Below are positions 24,706-31,807 of a stretch of 34,033 nucleotides of DNA, piece by piece. Positions within the stretch are counted from its first letter, which is position 1. Each line of letters begins with the position of its first letter. Below the pieces are notes generated by a model. The model saw only the letters and a program-made list of their open reading frames with translations. It had not been told where the DNA came from and made no database searches. Source of the DNA: Planctomyces sp. SH-PL62 (GTDB taxonomy: Bacteria > Planctomycetota > Planctomycetia > Planctomycetales > Planctomycetaceae); NCBI GenBank assembly GCA_945905295.1, contig CAMDPX010000057.1:1-34033 (forward strand). Reading direction: 5' to 3'. The position numbers and the translations under genes were made by a program.

Positions 24706-24782
24706 GTCAGCCTTTCCAGGCTGACCCAACCGGGAACGACGCGGATTGGAGCATTCGGGTCAGGCTAGAAAGCCTGACCTAC
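24702..24782. repeat. GTAG hairpin pair, family F, between convergent genes
   Basis: Left hairpin GTCAGCCTTTCCAGGCTGAC and right hairpin (minus strand) GTCAGGCTTTCTAGCCTGAC, each after GTAG. A C-G pair in the first stem is G-C in the second. The left GTAG gives the stop of the membrane-protein gene; the right arm runs into the M28 peptidase gene and provides its last codons and stop. Confidence 0.93.
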
Positions 24783-25643
24783 GGCGCGGCGGATCGCTCG
24801 CAAGCAGCCAGCGGTGACTTGGTAAAGGAAGTTGATGTCGAGCGTTTCGATGGTGTCGCTGCCGCGGTGATAGTGGGGGTTGCGCAGGAAGCTGGTGTCG
24901 GTGATCATCACGGCGGGGAAGCCGGCGTCCCAGAACGGGCTGTGATCGCTCAGCCGAGTTGCTTGCAGCAGGTTGCCGTTCTCCGGGACTTGCAGCGTTT
25001 CGGTTGGCAGACCGGCAATCTCTTGCAGGCCGTCGCGGAACAGTTCGATCAGGGATGACGAGTTCTGGTTGCCGATCACGGCGATGAAGTTGCCGGTCGT
25101 CGGATACTTGCCAACCAGTGGCTTGGGGAGCATCTGCGTATGCGGCCGTTGATCGCAGTAGCCGATCATCTCCAACGCGACCATGCCGAGCAGTCGCTCT
25201 GGCCGAGACAGCCACAAGCGTGCGTGCTCGGTCCCGCCCAACATCCCTTCCTCTTCGAGATCAGTGACGACCAGTTCGACTTCTGCGCCGTGGGCCGGTC
25301 GCCATTCCGGCCAACAACGGGCGATTTCCAACAGCCCGACAACCCCGCTGGCGTTGTCGTCCGCTCCGGGAGTTTCGAATCGCGAATCGAGATGCGCGGC
25401 GACGCACAACCAGGACTCCGCCCACGATGAAGAGGGCAGCGTCGCGATCAATTGGATGCCGGTCAGACGGTCGCCGATCCCGTTCACCACTTCAAATTCG
25501 TGACGGCGGACATGCCAACCGAACTGCTGAAGCTGATCCGTCACGTAGGTCCGCAGGGATTCCAGCTCCGCGCTGCCGTTGGGACGCGGGCGCACGATCG
25601 CCGCCAGATGTTGTTGCAAGCGGTCCGCTTCGATATCGGTCAT
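24765..25643 (-). CDS. M28-family zinc aminopeptidase-like protein
   Basis: 292 residues with no signal peptide. Metal ligands of the M28 fold are visible: AHLDS (His84, with Asp86 supporting), GADDNASG (bridging Asp95), LEEEG (Glu131 general base and Glu132), and a final HYHRGSDT (His257 or His259). M28 enzymes are di-zinc aminopeptidases or related amidohydrolases. The ATG at 25641-25643 overlaps the stop of the upstream TPR gene (ATGA), so the two are co-transcribed and translationally coupled. The last residues, VGQAF, and the TAG stop are encoded inside a hairpin arm of the repeat at 24702-24782, so the original C-terminus has been replaced or extended. Confidence 0.88.
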   Translation of the reverse strand: MTDIEADRLQQHLAAIVRPRPNGSAELESLRTYVTDQLQQFGWHVRRHEFEVVNGIGDRLTGIQLIATLPSSSWAESWLCVAAHLDSRFETPGADDNASGVVGLLEIARCWPEWRPAHGAEVELVVTDLEEEGMLGGTEHARLWLSRPERLLGMVALEMIGYCDQRPHTQMLPKPLVGKYPTTGNFIAVIGNQNSSSLIELFRDGLQEIAGLPTETLQVPENGNLLQATRLSDHSPFWDAGFPAVMITDTSFLRNPHYHRGSDTIETLDINFLYQVTAGCLRAIRRAVGQAF

Positions 25644-26182
25644 GACTTCTCACGAGTCTTCTTCTTCGGTTCGGAAAGTTGCATCAAGTAGAGGAACTCT
25701 TGATCGTTGCGGATCGAGTCGAAGTCGGATTCGAGTGGTACACGAAGGCGGTACGAACTCTCCATGCGAATGGCTCGGCCGAGCCAGGAGAGGGCTTCTT
25801 CCTTCTCTCCGGCCAGCGCGTAGTAGCAGGCAAGGTTGTAGAGCACGACCGCGGTCTTCGGTGATTCGCGATACGCCGCCTTCATCGCTTCGATGGCCTT
25901 ATCCAATCGGCCGATCCGTTTGAAACACCACGCCATGCTCATGCGCAATTCGACATGGCTTCCCTCGTCCGTTGGGACACGCTCGAAGTGCTTGAGCGCC
26001 CGCTCGTAGTCCTGTTTCTGCCGATAGATCTCGCCTCGCAGTTGCTCGACGGCGGGAGGGGTGGATTCGGCGTCATCGAAGAGACCCAATCGCCGCAGCG
26101 CGGCGTCGGGCAGTTCGAGCACCAAGTAGCCCTGTGCCGCTTCGATCGCGCGTTGCTTCTGAATGTCGGAGACTTCGGACAT
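25640..26182 (-). CDS. Small TPR protein
   Basis: 180 residues, no signal peptide. TPR-like helices run from about residue 45 to 150 (EIYRQKQDYERALKHFERV, MAWCFKRIGRLDKAIEAMK, VLYNLACYYALAGEKEEALSWLGRAI), followed by the ESDFDSIRNDQEF ending common in planctomycete TPR proteins and a basic tail (PKKKTREKS). It is coupled to the M28 peptidase gene by an ATGA overlap, suggesting a shared role, perhaps as adaptor. The ATG at 26180-26182 is used; an in-frame GTG at 26200 lies inside the repeat just upstream. No Shine-Dalgarno is apparent, and the repeat starts about 11 bases before the ATG. Confidence 0.82.
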   Translation of the reverse strand: MSEVSDIQKQRAIEAAQGYLVLELPDAALRRLGLFDDAESTPPAVEQLRGEIYRQKQDYERALKHFERVPTDEGSHVELRMSMAWCFKRIGRLDKAIEAMKAAYRESPKTAVVLYNLACYYALAGEKEEALSWLGRAIRMESSYRLRVPLESDFDSIRNDQEFLYLMQLSEPKKKTREKS

Positions 26183-26193
26183 ATTGCTGGTCC

Positions 26194-26255
26194 GTAGCAC
26201 AGGCGGCTCGCCTGTGAGAATTGTGAGATCATTGCAGGCGAGCCGCCTGCACTAG
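26194..26255. repeat. GTAG/CTAG hairpin pair, family G
   Basis: Left hairpin CACAGGCG-gct-CGCCTGTG after GTAG at 26194-26197; right hairpin on the minus strand TGCAGGCG-gct-CGCCTGCA after CTAG. The outer stem pairs differ in a compensatory way. On the minus strand the CTAG overlaps the TAG stop of the oxidoreductase gene, and the other arm is the leader of the TPR gene. Confidence 0.9.
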
Positions 26256-27310
26256 GCCACAGCCGGCACCGCGACGTTCAATTCGCCAGCGAGTTTCACG
26301 AGCGCTTGCCAGTTGCCATCGTCGAGCGGGATGCCCTTCGCAGATCGATCGGCGAGAACGCGGCGCTCGGGATCGCCCGGCAATGTGACCTCTATGACGC
26401 CGTCGATCAGCGGGACGCTGCGGACGAATTCTTCGAGGCCAGTGACTTGCTGGAACAAGTGCTCGACACCGCAGAACAGTTTCGGGTCGATGACGATGAA
26501 GATCGCTTCGTTGCCCAGCGGCGGCGGCGGATTCGGACCGACGCATGGGCCGCCCGACAGGCCGCCGCAAAACATTTCGATCAGAAACGACAGGCCGAAT
26601 CCTTTGTAAGCCTGGTCGCCTCCCATCGGCAGGATCGTGCCGGGCGGATCGCCGTACAGCGCGGCGGGATTCGTCGTCGGCTTGCCATCTGGATCGAGCA
26701 CCCAACCCAACGGGATCGGTTGGCCGGCAATGTGTTTGACTCGGACTTTGCCTTCGGCCGTCGCGCTCGTGCCGAAGTCGAGCACGAACGGATCGCCGTT
26801 CGCGCGGGGCATGCCCATGCACAACGGGTTCGTGCCGAGCCTCGGTCGCTTACCGCCGACAGGAGCAACTCGCGGAGCACCGCCGTGCGTGTTGGCCACG
26901 ATGATGGATGCCATCTGGTTCGCGGCGGCCATCTCGGCGTACTCGCCAAGCCGTCCGATGTGGGCGGATTGACGCAGTGCTCCGCACGCGATGCCGGTAA
27001 TCGCCGCCTTCGCGATCAGGCGGTTGGTCAGATCGCGAGCGAGCACTTGTCCGAAGCCCCAGTCGCCATCGACCACGAGCACGCTGGGAGTCTCGCGAAG
27101 AATCGTCAGCCGCGCTCCGGCGTGCAGACGGCCGCTCTTCACATTCGCCAAATAGAAGGGAATACGCATGACGCCGTGTGAGTCATGTCCGCGCAAGTTT
27201 GCCCCAACGAGACTATCGGCAACGATCGCGGATTCCTCGGCGTCGGCCCCTCCTTTGGAAAGCAATTGACCGGCGAATTCAATCAATGTGACAGAGGCGA
27301 TAACGGGCAC
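26252..27310 (-). CDS. Ldh-family (malate/L-lactate/ureidoglycolate-type) NAD(P)-dependent dehydrogenase
   Basis: 352 residues, the standard length of the Ldh_2 family (PF02615), cytosolic enzymes that oxidise 2-hydroxyacids or reduce the ketoacids with NAD(P) and do not use a Rossmann fold. Seen in the sequence: NLRGHDSHGVMRIPFY (39-53, with the catalytic-region His45), AHIGRLGEYAE, VANTHGGAPRVAP, LGTNPLCMGMP and DQAYKGFGLSFLIEMFCGGLSGG. The start is a GTG at 27308-27310, supported by AAGGAG seven bases upstream (27318-27323). The natural substrate cannot be assigned; YlbC, AllD, ComC and archaeal Mdh all share these motifs. The stop lies in a repeat. Confidence 0.88.
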   Translation of the reverse strand: MPVIASVTLIEFAGQLLSKGGADAEESAIVADSLVGANLRGHDSHGVMRIPFYLANVKSGRLHAGARLTILRETPSVLVVDGDWGFGQVLARDLTNRLIAKAAITGIACGALRQSAHIGRLGEYAEMAAANQMASIIVANTHGGAPRVAPVGGKRPRLGTNPLCMGMPRANGDPFVLDFGTSATAEGKVRVKHIAGQPIPLGWVLDPDGKPTTNPAALYGDPPGTILPMGGDQAYKGFGLSFLIEMFCGGLSGGPCVGPNPPPPLGNEAIFIVIDPKLFCGVEHLFQQVTGLEEFVRSVPLIDGVIEVTLPGDPERRVLADRSAKGIPLDDGNWQALVKLAGELNVAVPAVA

Positions 27311-27317
27311 GGTGAGG

Positions 27318-27323
27318 CTCCTT
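27318..27323 (-). promoter_or_regulatory. Shine-Dalgarno site for the GTG start of the Ldh-family gene
   Basis: AAGGAG on the minus strand, seven bases before the GTG at 27308-27310; it justifies the non-ATG start. Confidence 0.75.
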
Positions 27324-27347
27324 CAAAGTTGGTTCGACAAAACACAT

Positions 27348-27421
27348 GGCGAGCCGGAGGGCGTTAGCCCCCGGACGATCGCCATAACAAATGTCCGGGG
27401 GCTGACGCCTTCCGGCTCGCC
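27348..27421. repeat. Inverted-pair repeat, family B
   Basis: Arms 27348-27376 and 27393-27421, beginning GGCGAGCCGGA and containing GGCGTTAGCC or GGCGTCAGCC, with a 16-bp loop. It lies upstream of the Ldh-family gene, in the 403-bp gap 27311-27713 before the small hypothetical gene; the rest of that gap shows nothing I can name. Confidence 0.9.
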
Positions 27422-27713
27422 TAGGTGCATTTCAATTGGCAAAGTCGGCAAAGTTTCCGCGAGGCTCAGCGTCTGACTTAACAACTGTTTTGCAAGTCCG
27501 TTTCAGATCGCTGAACAGGGGCGGCATCGTAGCGATTTTGTTTGCGATGCGGATTCATCGCGGCTCGAAAAATTCCGAAGAGACCGGTTCGTCCGCTGAG
27601 TCGCATCGTGCGGGGCAAGCCTGTGATGTCGGTTGCTCGGCGGCACGGTGATGGATCGCAGGTTCTCCGCATCAACGCCGATACCCAATCGGCTTCCTGA
27701 CGGAGAACACCGA

Positions 27714-28019
27714 ATGAGCGACATCGTGCCGGGCATCCGCAATCTCGACGACCTGCTGTCGTTTGTGCGGACGAAGCTCTGCGAAAAAGAAAACTTGCTG
27801 TTGGAGCAGTCCAAGGTGCGGCAAGCTCCGCTGATCAAGCAGGGCAAGCTGTGCGGGTATCAGTTCTCAGTCCAGGGGCCTCGGCAAGTTCGCTTAGGAG
27901 CCGTCTGGGCCAGCGACCACAACGACATCTACTTCTACGACACGCGCGGCAACCGTTACCACAAAGTGCATCTGCCCGAACAAATTGCCCTCCCGGAGCA
28001 AACGGCCGCGTCGGCATAA
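27714..28019 (+). CDS. Hypothetical protein, 101 aa
   Basis: A 101-residue soluble protein (MSDIVPGIRNLDDLLSFV at the start; LGAVWASDHNDIYFYDTRGNRY near the middle). I do not recognise the family; the alternating VRLGAVW and DIYFYDT strands suggest a small beta-rich fold after an N-terminal helix. GGAG at 27702-27705 is eight bases before the ATG, which selects this start over an in-frame ATG at 27633. Alone on its strand, followed by two repeat units. Confidence 0.75.
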   Translation: MSDIVPGIRNLDDLLSFVRTKLCEKENLLLEQSKVRQAPLIKQGKLCGYQFSVQGPRQVRLGAVWASDHNDIYFYDTRGNRYHKVHLPEQIALPEQTAASA

Positions 28020-28061
28020 CTGACCGTACATTCGAGCTCGACGTTCCGTCAGGAATGCGAG

Positions 28062-28140
28062 CCGAACCGACCGCGGGTCTGGTGGCGTTCACCCTCGAGT
28101 TTCGACTCGAACGGCTCAGCCATGAGACCCGCGGTTCGGG
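28062..28140. repeat. Inverted-pair repeat, family H
   Basis: Arms CCGAACCGACCGCGGGTCT (28062-28080) and AGACCCGCGGTTCGGG (28125-28140) are inverted copies with a small indel; the loop holds a smaller palindrome, CTCGAG-tttcga-CTCGA. It lies between the hypothetical gene and the family D pair. Confidence 0.75.
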
Positions 28141-28163
28141 TTGTTTGGCGTGCCGCGCTTGTC

Positions 28164-28221
28164 GTGACCCCATTCATGGGGTCGAACGCGCGACCCCGAC
28201 CACATGAATGTGGTCACTACG
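28164..28221. repeat. GTAG hairpin pair, family D, second copy
   Basis: Left hairpin GACCCCATTCATGGGGTC, right hairpin on the minus strand GACCACATTCATGTGGTC after GTAGT. The loop ATTCAT is kept and one stem pair changes on both sides. It ends CACTACGAGCGCTC directly before the stop of the HEPN gene, as the first copy does before the carbamoyltransferase stop. Confidence 0.9.
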
Positions 28222-28226
28222 AGCGC

Positions 28227-28958
28227 TCAGTTCCCCGCCACCGCCTCGATCGTTGCCGGCTGGCAATAGGGGCAAAGCGTGCTGTAGATGATGCGATGGC
28301 AGCGCGGACACTCATGCGGCCCCAAGCTCAGCGGCTGCGGCTGTAAGCGTTTGTAGGTCAGGAACGTGAGCGAGACCACGATCATCACCACCAGGATCCA
28401 ACCCGGCGATCCCAGTCGATTGATCGATTCGTACGAGAGCGCCGCTGCGCAGATGACGTAGATGGCCAACGTCTCGGCGAAGTTGCGCCGTGACATCAAA
28501 GCTTTGGTGGCGCGGTTCAGCTCTTCCGAGACCTCTTCGTGAATGAGCGCTTGGCGTTCTTTGCGCACGGTCTCGAATTCGGCGGACCCGACCGCTTTCA
28601 GCAAGCGCTCGACACTGTCGAGGATGCGGTACGTGTCCTCGAAATTAAACTTCTGCTGATGTGCCCAACGATTTCGGTACTCGCGCAGTTCGCTGACCAG
28701 ACTGCGTTCGAGATGCCCCAGCTTGTGACGAAAGACCCCATTCCACTGGTCCCACATCACGGTCAACAACGAGTGGGTGTCCCAGCGGATCGTCTCGCCT
28801 TTCGTGATCGCGATGCCGCGATCTTCGCGAAAGCTGCCGCGAGCCGCGTCTTTCCAATTGTCGCGATAGCACGCTTGAAGTTCTCGCTCGATAAACGGCG
28901 ACACACCTTGAGTCAGCAAGTCCAAGGCTCGGTTGATGCGGTCTTGATGGCTGGGCAT
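28227..28958 (-). CDS. HEPN (Swt1-like) membrane protein with C-terminal zinc ribbon
   Basis: 243 residues. Residues about 5-125 resemble the Swt1-type HEPN domain (SPFIERELQACYRDNW, WDTHSLLTVMWDQWNGVF, REYRNRWAHQ). The motif R95-N-R-W-A-H100 fits the RxxxxH catalytic signature of HEPN ribonucleases. A coiled segment (about 125-156) follows, then two transmembrane helices (about 159-178 and 186-202) and a zinc ribbon C217-C220-C229-C232. HEPN domains of this type occur in defence and stress proteins, often as RNases. The membrane anchor and ribbon are unusual. No antitoxin-like partner is adjacent. ATG at 28956-28958, weak Shine-Dalgarno. The RNase role is inferred from the motif only. Confidence 0.8.
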   Translation of the reverse strand: MPSHQDRINRALDLLTQGVSPFIERELQACYRDNWKDAARGSFREDRGIAITKGETIRWDTHSLLTVMWDQWNGVFRHKLGHLERSLVSELREYRNRWAHQQKFNFEDTYRILDSVERLLKAVGSAEFETVRKERQALIHEEVSEELNRATKALMSRRNFAETLAIYVICAAALSYESINRLGSPGWILVVMIVVSLTFLTYKRLQPQPLSLGPHECPRCHRIIYSTLCPYCQPATIEAVAGN

Positions 28959-29092
28959 GAGAGTTTGCTGCGGAGACCGGAGGGGGGTGGCGGGGCGGGG
29001 CGAGGTATTTCAGCGAGACGCCACGATCATGTCCACGCCGTCGCGCATGTGGTCCACCGCGGGTCGATTCTTCGACCTGGAATGTCTGTCGC

Positions 29093-29178
29093 CCGACCCC
29101 TTGTGGGTCGGTGGATTTTGATTCGGCCACATTTCTGCAGAAACATCGAATCATCCGACCCACAAGGGGTCGGACTAC
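29093..29178. repeat. GTAG hairpin pair, family I
   Basis: CCGACCCCTTGTGGGTCGG at 29093-29111 and its inverse at 29155-29173, with GTAGT on the minus strand at 29174-29178. Each arm is a hairpin, CCGACCC...GGGTCGG. Confidence 0.88.
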
Positions 29179-29212
29179 AGTTTGCCCAGACGGTCACTGG
29201 ATTCCCTTCGAA

Positions 29213-29266
29213 GTAGGTTGGGACTCTGTCCCGACTTCGACTGGTCGGGACAGAGTCCCAACCTAC
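29213..29266. repeat. GTAG hairpin pair, family J
   Basis: Exact inverted arms 29213-29235 and 29244-29266: GTAG followed by hairpin GTTGGGAC-tct-GTCCCGAC, loop of 8 bases. A second copy is translated within the gene at 32821-33684. Confidence 0.93.
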
Positions 29267-29281
29267 AAATCGCTCCGTCCA

Positions 29282-31744
29282 TCAATTCGCTTCGGCATCG
29301 GCGGTCGCGTGTCCGCCGCGCACCAGTTTTCGAGTCATCAGCACCTCGCCCACCAGCAGCGCGAGGAACGCCAGAAACAACAGTTGCCAGAGTTCGTGGC
29401 GCGGCAGTTCGTTGGAAGCGGCGGCCTGAATCTCGCGAGCCTCGCGAATGAATTGCAGTCGCTCGTCGGCGGTGATCGATGCGATTTGCTCATCGGTCAA
29501 CGGCGTGAGATTGGACTCCGCCCGATCGGCGTTGACGACGAATAATTCACGACCCGGCGCGGCGAGCGGCTTCACGGGTTTGTTCTTCTCAGGCGCGACC
29601 GCCTGGCCCGACAGGCGCTGCTCGTCAGCCGGCTCTTTGCGTCGCAGCGAGTAAACGCCCGGCAGAGACGTGTCGTCGAGGATCAACAACTGCGAGGCCC
29701 CCTCGCCGCGGAGTTTCGCTTCGCGTGGCTCGCCGTCCGGTCCTTCAAAGACGAAGGCCGTTGGAGTTCCGCCGTCCGCCGGCTTATCAGACGGCGGGAG
29801 TGATCCGACCAACGGTTGTCCCACCGCGACGTTTCGTTCGCCGCGCCGCGATGCGAGCTGAAACAACCACTCATGCACGAACGCCACGAAATCCGGCTTG
29901 GCCAGCAGCGTGCTCCAGTCAGCATCCAACGGTGAGGTCAGCAACATCACGTTTCCGCGGCCGTATTGACCACCGATCAGATACGGCGCGCCGGTCTGCA
30001 ACCGCGCCAGAACGACGGCTGGCCGGCGTTCGCCCTCGTCCTTCTCCGAGTCGTCATCTGGCCGGGGGGCTTCACCTTCTTCGGCCTTCTTCTGTTTGTC
30101 CTCCACCATCTGCACCTTCCACCAACGACTGAATCGCGCGGTCGTGAACGCGGCACCACGCTCGGCACGGAAGCGTTGCAGCCACGGCGATTCGAGCGTC
30201 GGATTCGCAATGAACACTCCTTGCTCACGATGCTCGGCCGGTTCGGATTCGATCTCAACCAACGACACGCCGAGCAAGCCCGTCTCTGCCGCGAAGAGCT
30301 GGCTGTTGTAGCGATCCTTCTCGACCCGATTGCCCAGCGCGAGCCCGACTCCACCACCCCGCTTCGTGTAGTCGGCCAGCGCGGCGAACTGAGCGTCGGT
30401 CAGTTGCGGCACATTCGCCAGCACGACCGTCGCGTACTTGTCGAGTTCGTTTTTCTCGTGGGGCACGTTTTCAACGTGCCCGTCCTTTGGGTTCGCTTTT
30501 GGAGCATCTCCGGGCACGTTGGAAACGTGCCCCACGTTCCATTCGGACCACTTCACAACGGTCGGTTTGACCCACGGCGTGTCGTTGCCACTTGCGGCGA
30601 GCGCGGCACGCACGAAGAACGTTTCGCTCTGGACCGGATCGGGACGCGGATCGCCATCGACCAGTAACACCGGCAGTGCTTCCGTCACGACGATCACCGC
30701 TTCGCTCGTGTTGTCGGTCGGCAAGTCATCGGCATCGAGAGCGACTCGGACGAGATGCGAACCCGTACTCTCGAAGCGATGCTCGAACTCGACGTTCGCT
30801 TCTCCCCCCGGCGCGAGCGTCACGGAGACCGTGCGTTCGGCGAGACGTTGCCCATCGACCTCAAAATGCACTTGCCGAGTCACGTTGGTCGAACCGCCGC
30901 TGAAGCGGACTCGCGATTGAACACGCACGGGAAAGCCGGGCACCGATAACTCGCGCGACGGCTGCAAGCGCTCGACGTGGAAGTTCAATCGCTCGGCCGA
31001 AGGGGGCAATTCCTGGTCATCGCCGGCACCGGCGGCGAGCACGTTGACGACCCACAAATGCGGCGTGACCGACGACTGCTTCCGCAGATCATCCAGCCGC
31101 AACCAGAGATTCGAGTCCTCGGAGAACCAACCTTGCGCCTGCCCATCGGTCAGCAGGATGACCTCACGCCGCAGGTGATTCGTCCGGCTGAGCAGTTTGA
31201 CCGCGTGAGCCAGCGACTCCGGAAAATTCGCCGTTCCGGCCGGCGGCGGCAGTCGCTTGAGCACGTCGCGCACGCGGTCCATATCGCGTGTCGGCGGGTC
31301 GATCAACGTGCGAACTTGCTCGCGAGCTTCCAGCAGCGTGACCGTGTCCCCCGGCCGAAGCCGACTCAAGAACTTGTCGATCCAACGCACCGATAACTCT
31401 TGCGGCGTGACCGATGTCGCCTCCCAAGCCGTGCTGTACGAGCCATCGAGAATGATCACCACATCGCGATTCGGCTGTGGCCCGATATCACCCAGCCACC
31501 TCGCGCTCACCCACGGCCGAGCCAACGCGATCGCCAACCACACGATCAACGCCATCCGCAGCAACAGCAGCCACAAGTCTTCCAGCCACACACGTCGCCG
31601 AGTCTCCTGGCCCAGCTTGAGAAACTGCATCGCGCCCCAAGAGACGATGTCGTACTTCTTCTTACTCAACAGATGCGCGATCACCGGCAAGGCGACGCCC
31701 GCCAAACCTGCCAGCATCCACGGATTGAGCAGTTCAAAAGACAT
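29282..31744 (-). CDS. BatA/vWA membrane protein
   Basis: 820 residues. The N-terminus is the BatA-type membrane region (LLNPWMLAGLAGVALPVIAHLL, helix 1; LLLLRMALIVWLAIALARPW, about 59-78). A von Willebrand A domain follows with MIDAS residues D100-G-S102-Y-S104 and LLTDG near 198. Next come a beta-rich region and a class-I glutamine-amidotransferase-like domain (about 365-620) and a C-terminal helix (about 783-803, LWQLLFLAFLALLVGEVLM). Such proteins usually lie with MoxR and DUF58 genes and are thought to act in envelope assembly; neither is here. Residues about 403-430 are repeat-encoded. ATG at 31742-31744 directly abuts a repeat, with no Shine-Dalgarno. Last gene of a three-gene minus-strand cluster. 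Confidence 0.88.
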   Translation of the reverse strand: MSFELLNPWMLAGLAGVALPVIAHLLSKKKYDIVSWGAMQFLKLGQETRRRVWLEDLWLLLLRMALIVWLAIALARPWVSARWLGDIGPQPNRDVVIILDGSYSTAWEATSVTPQELSVRWIDKFLSRLRPGDTVTLLEAREQVRTLIDPPTRDMDRVRDVLKRLPPPAGTANFPESLAHAVKLLSRTNHLRREVILLTDGQAQGWFSEDSNLWLRLDDLRKQSSVTPHLWVVNVLAAGAGDDQELPPSAERLNFHVERLQPSRELSVPGFPVRVQSRVRFSGGSTNVTRQVHFEVDGQRLAERTVSVTLAPGGEANVEFEHRFESTGSHLVRVALDADDLPTDNTSEAVIVVTEALPVLLVDGDPRPDPVQSETFFVRAALAASGNDTPWVKPTVVKWSEWNVGHVSNVPGDAPKANPKDGHVENVPHEKNELDKYATVVLANVPQLTDAQFAALADYTKRGGGVGLALGNRVEKDRYNSQLFAAETGLLGVSLVEIESEPAEHREQGVFIANPTLESPWLQRFRAERGAAFTTARFSRWWKVQMVEDKQKKAEEGEAPRPDDDSEKDEGERRPAVVLARLQTGAPYLIGGQYGRGNVMLLTSPLDADWSTLLAKPDFVAFVHEWLFQLASRRGERNVAVGQPLVGSLPPSDKPADGGTPTAFVFEGPDGEPREAKLRGEGASQLLILDDTSLPGVYSLRRKEPADEQRLSGQAVAPEKNKPVKPLAAPGRELFVVNADRAESNLTPLTDEQIASITADERLQFIREAREIQAAASNELPRHELWQLLFLAFLALLVGEVLMTRKLVRGGHATADAEAN
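30457..30536. repeat. Family A hairpin pair inside the BatA/vWA gene
   Basis: Arms 30457-30482 and 30511-30536, 28-base spacer, the same arm and spacer lengths as at 15886-15965 though the spacer sequence differs. It is translated VGHVSNVPG and GHVENVPH. Confidence 0.92.
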
Positions 31745-31745
31745 A

Positions 31746-31805
31746 GTGAGGGATGAGGGGCGAGGGATGAGGGGCGAGACTAATCCCTCGCCCCTCGTCC
31801 CTCAC
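31746..31805. repeat. Inverted repeat that makes up an intergenic gap
   Basis: GTGAGGGATGAGGGGCGAGG... (31746-31768) and its inverse with one mismatch (31783-31805). With one base on the BatA side and two on the other, it is the whole gap between the stop of the glycosidase-like gene and the start of the BatA/vWA gene. Confidence 0.88.
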
Positions 31806-31807
31806 CC

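Larger units (their letters stand above)
28959..29281. other. Intergenic region with two hairpin pairs
   Basis: A 323-bp gap upstream of the HEPN gene and downstream of the BatA/vWA gene. It holds the pairs at 29093-29178 and 29213-29266; the remaining sequence shows no gene I can support. Confidence 0.6.
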
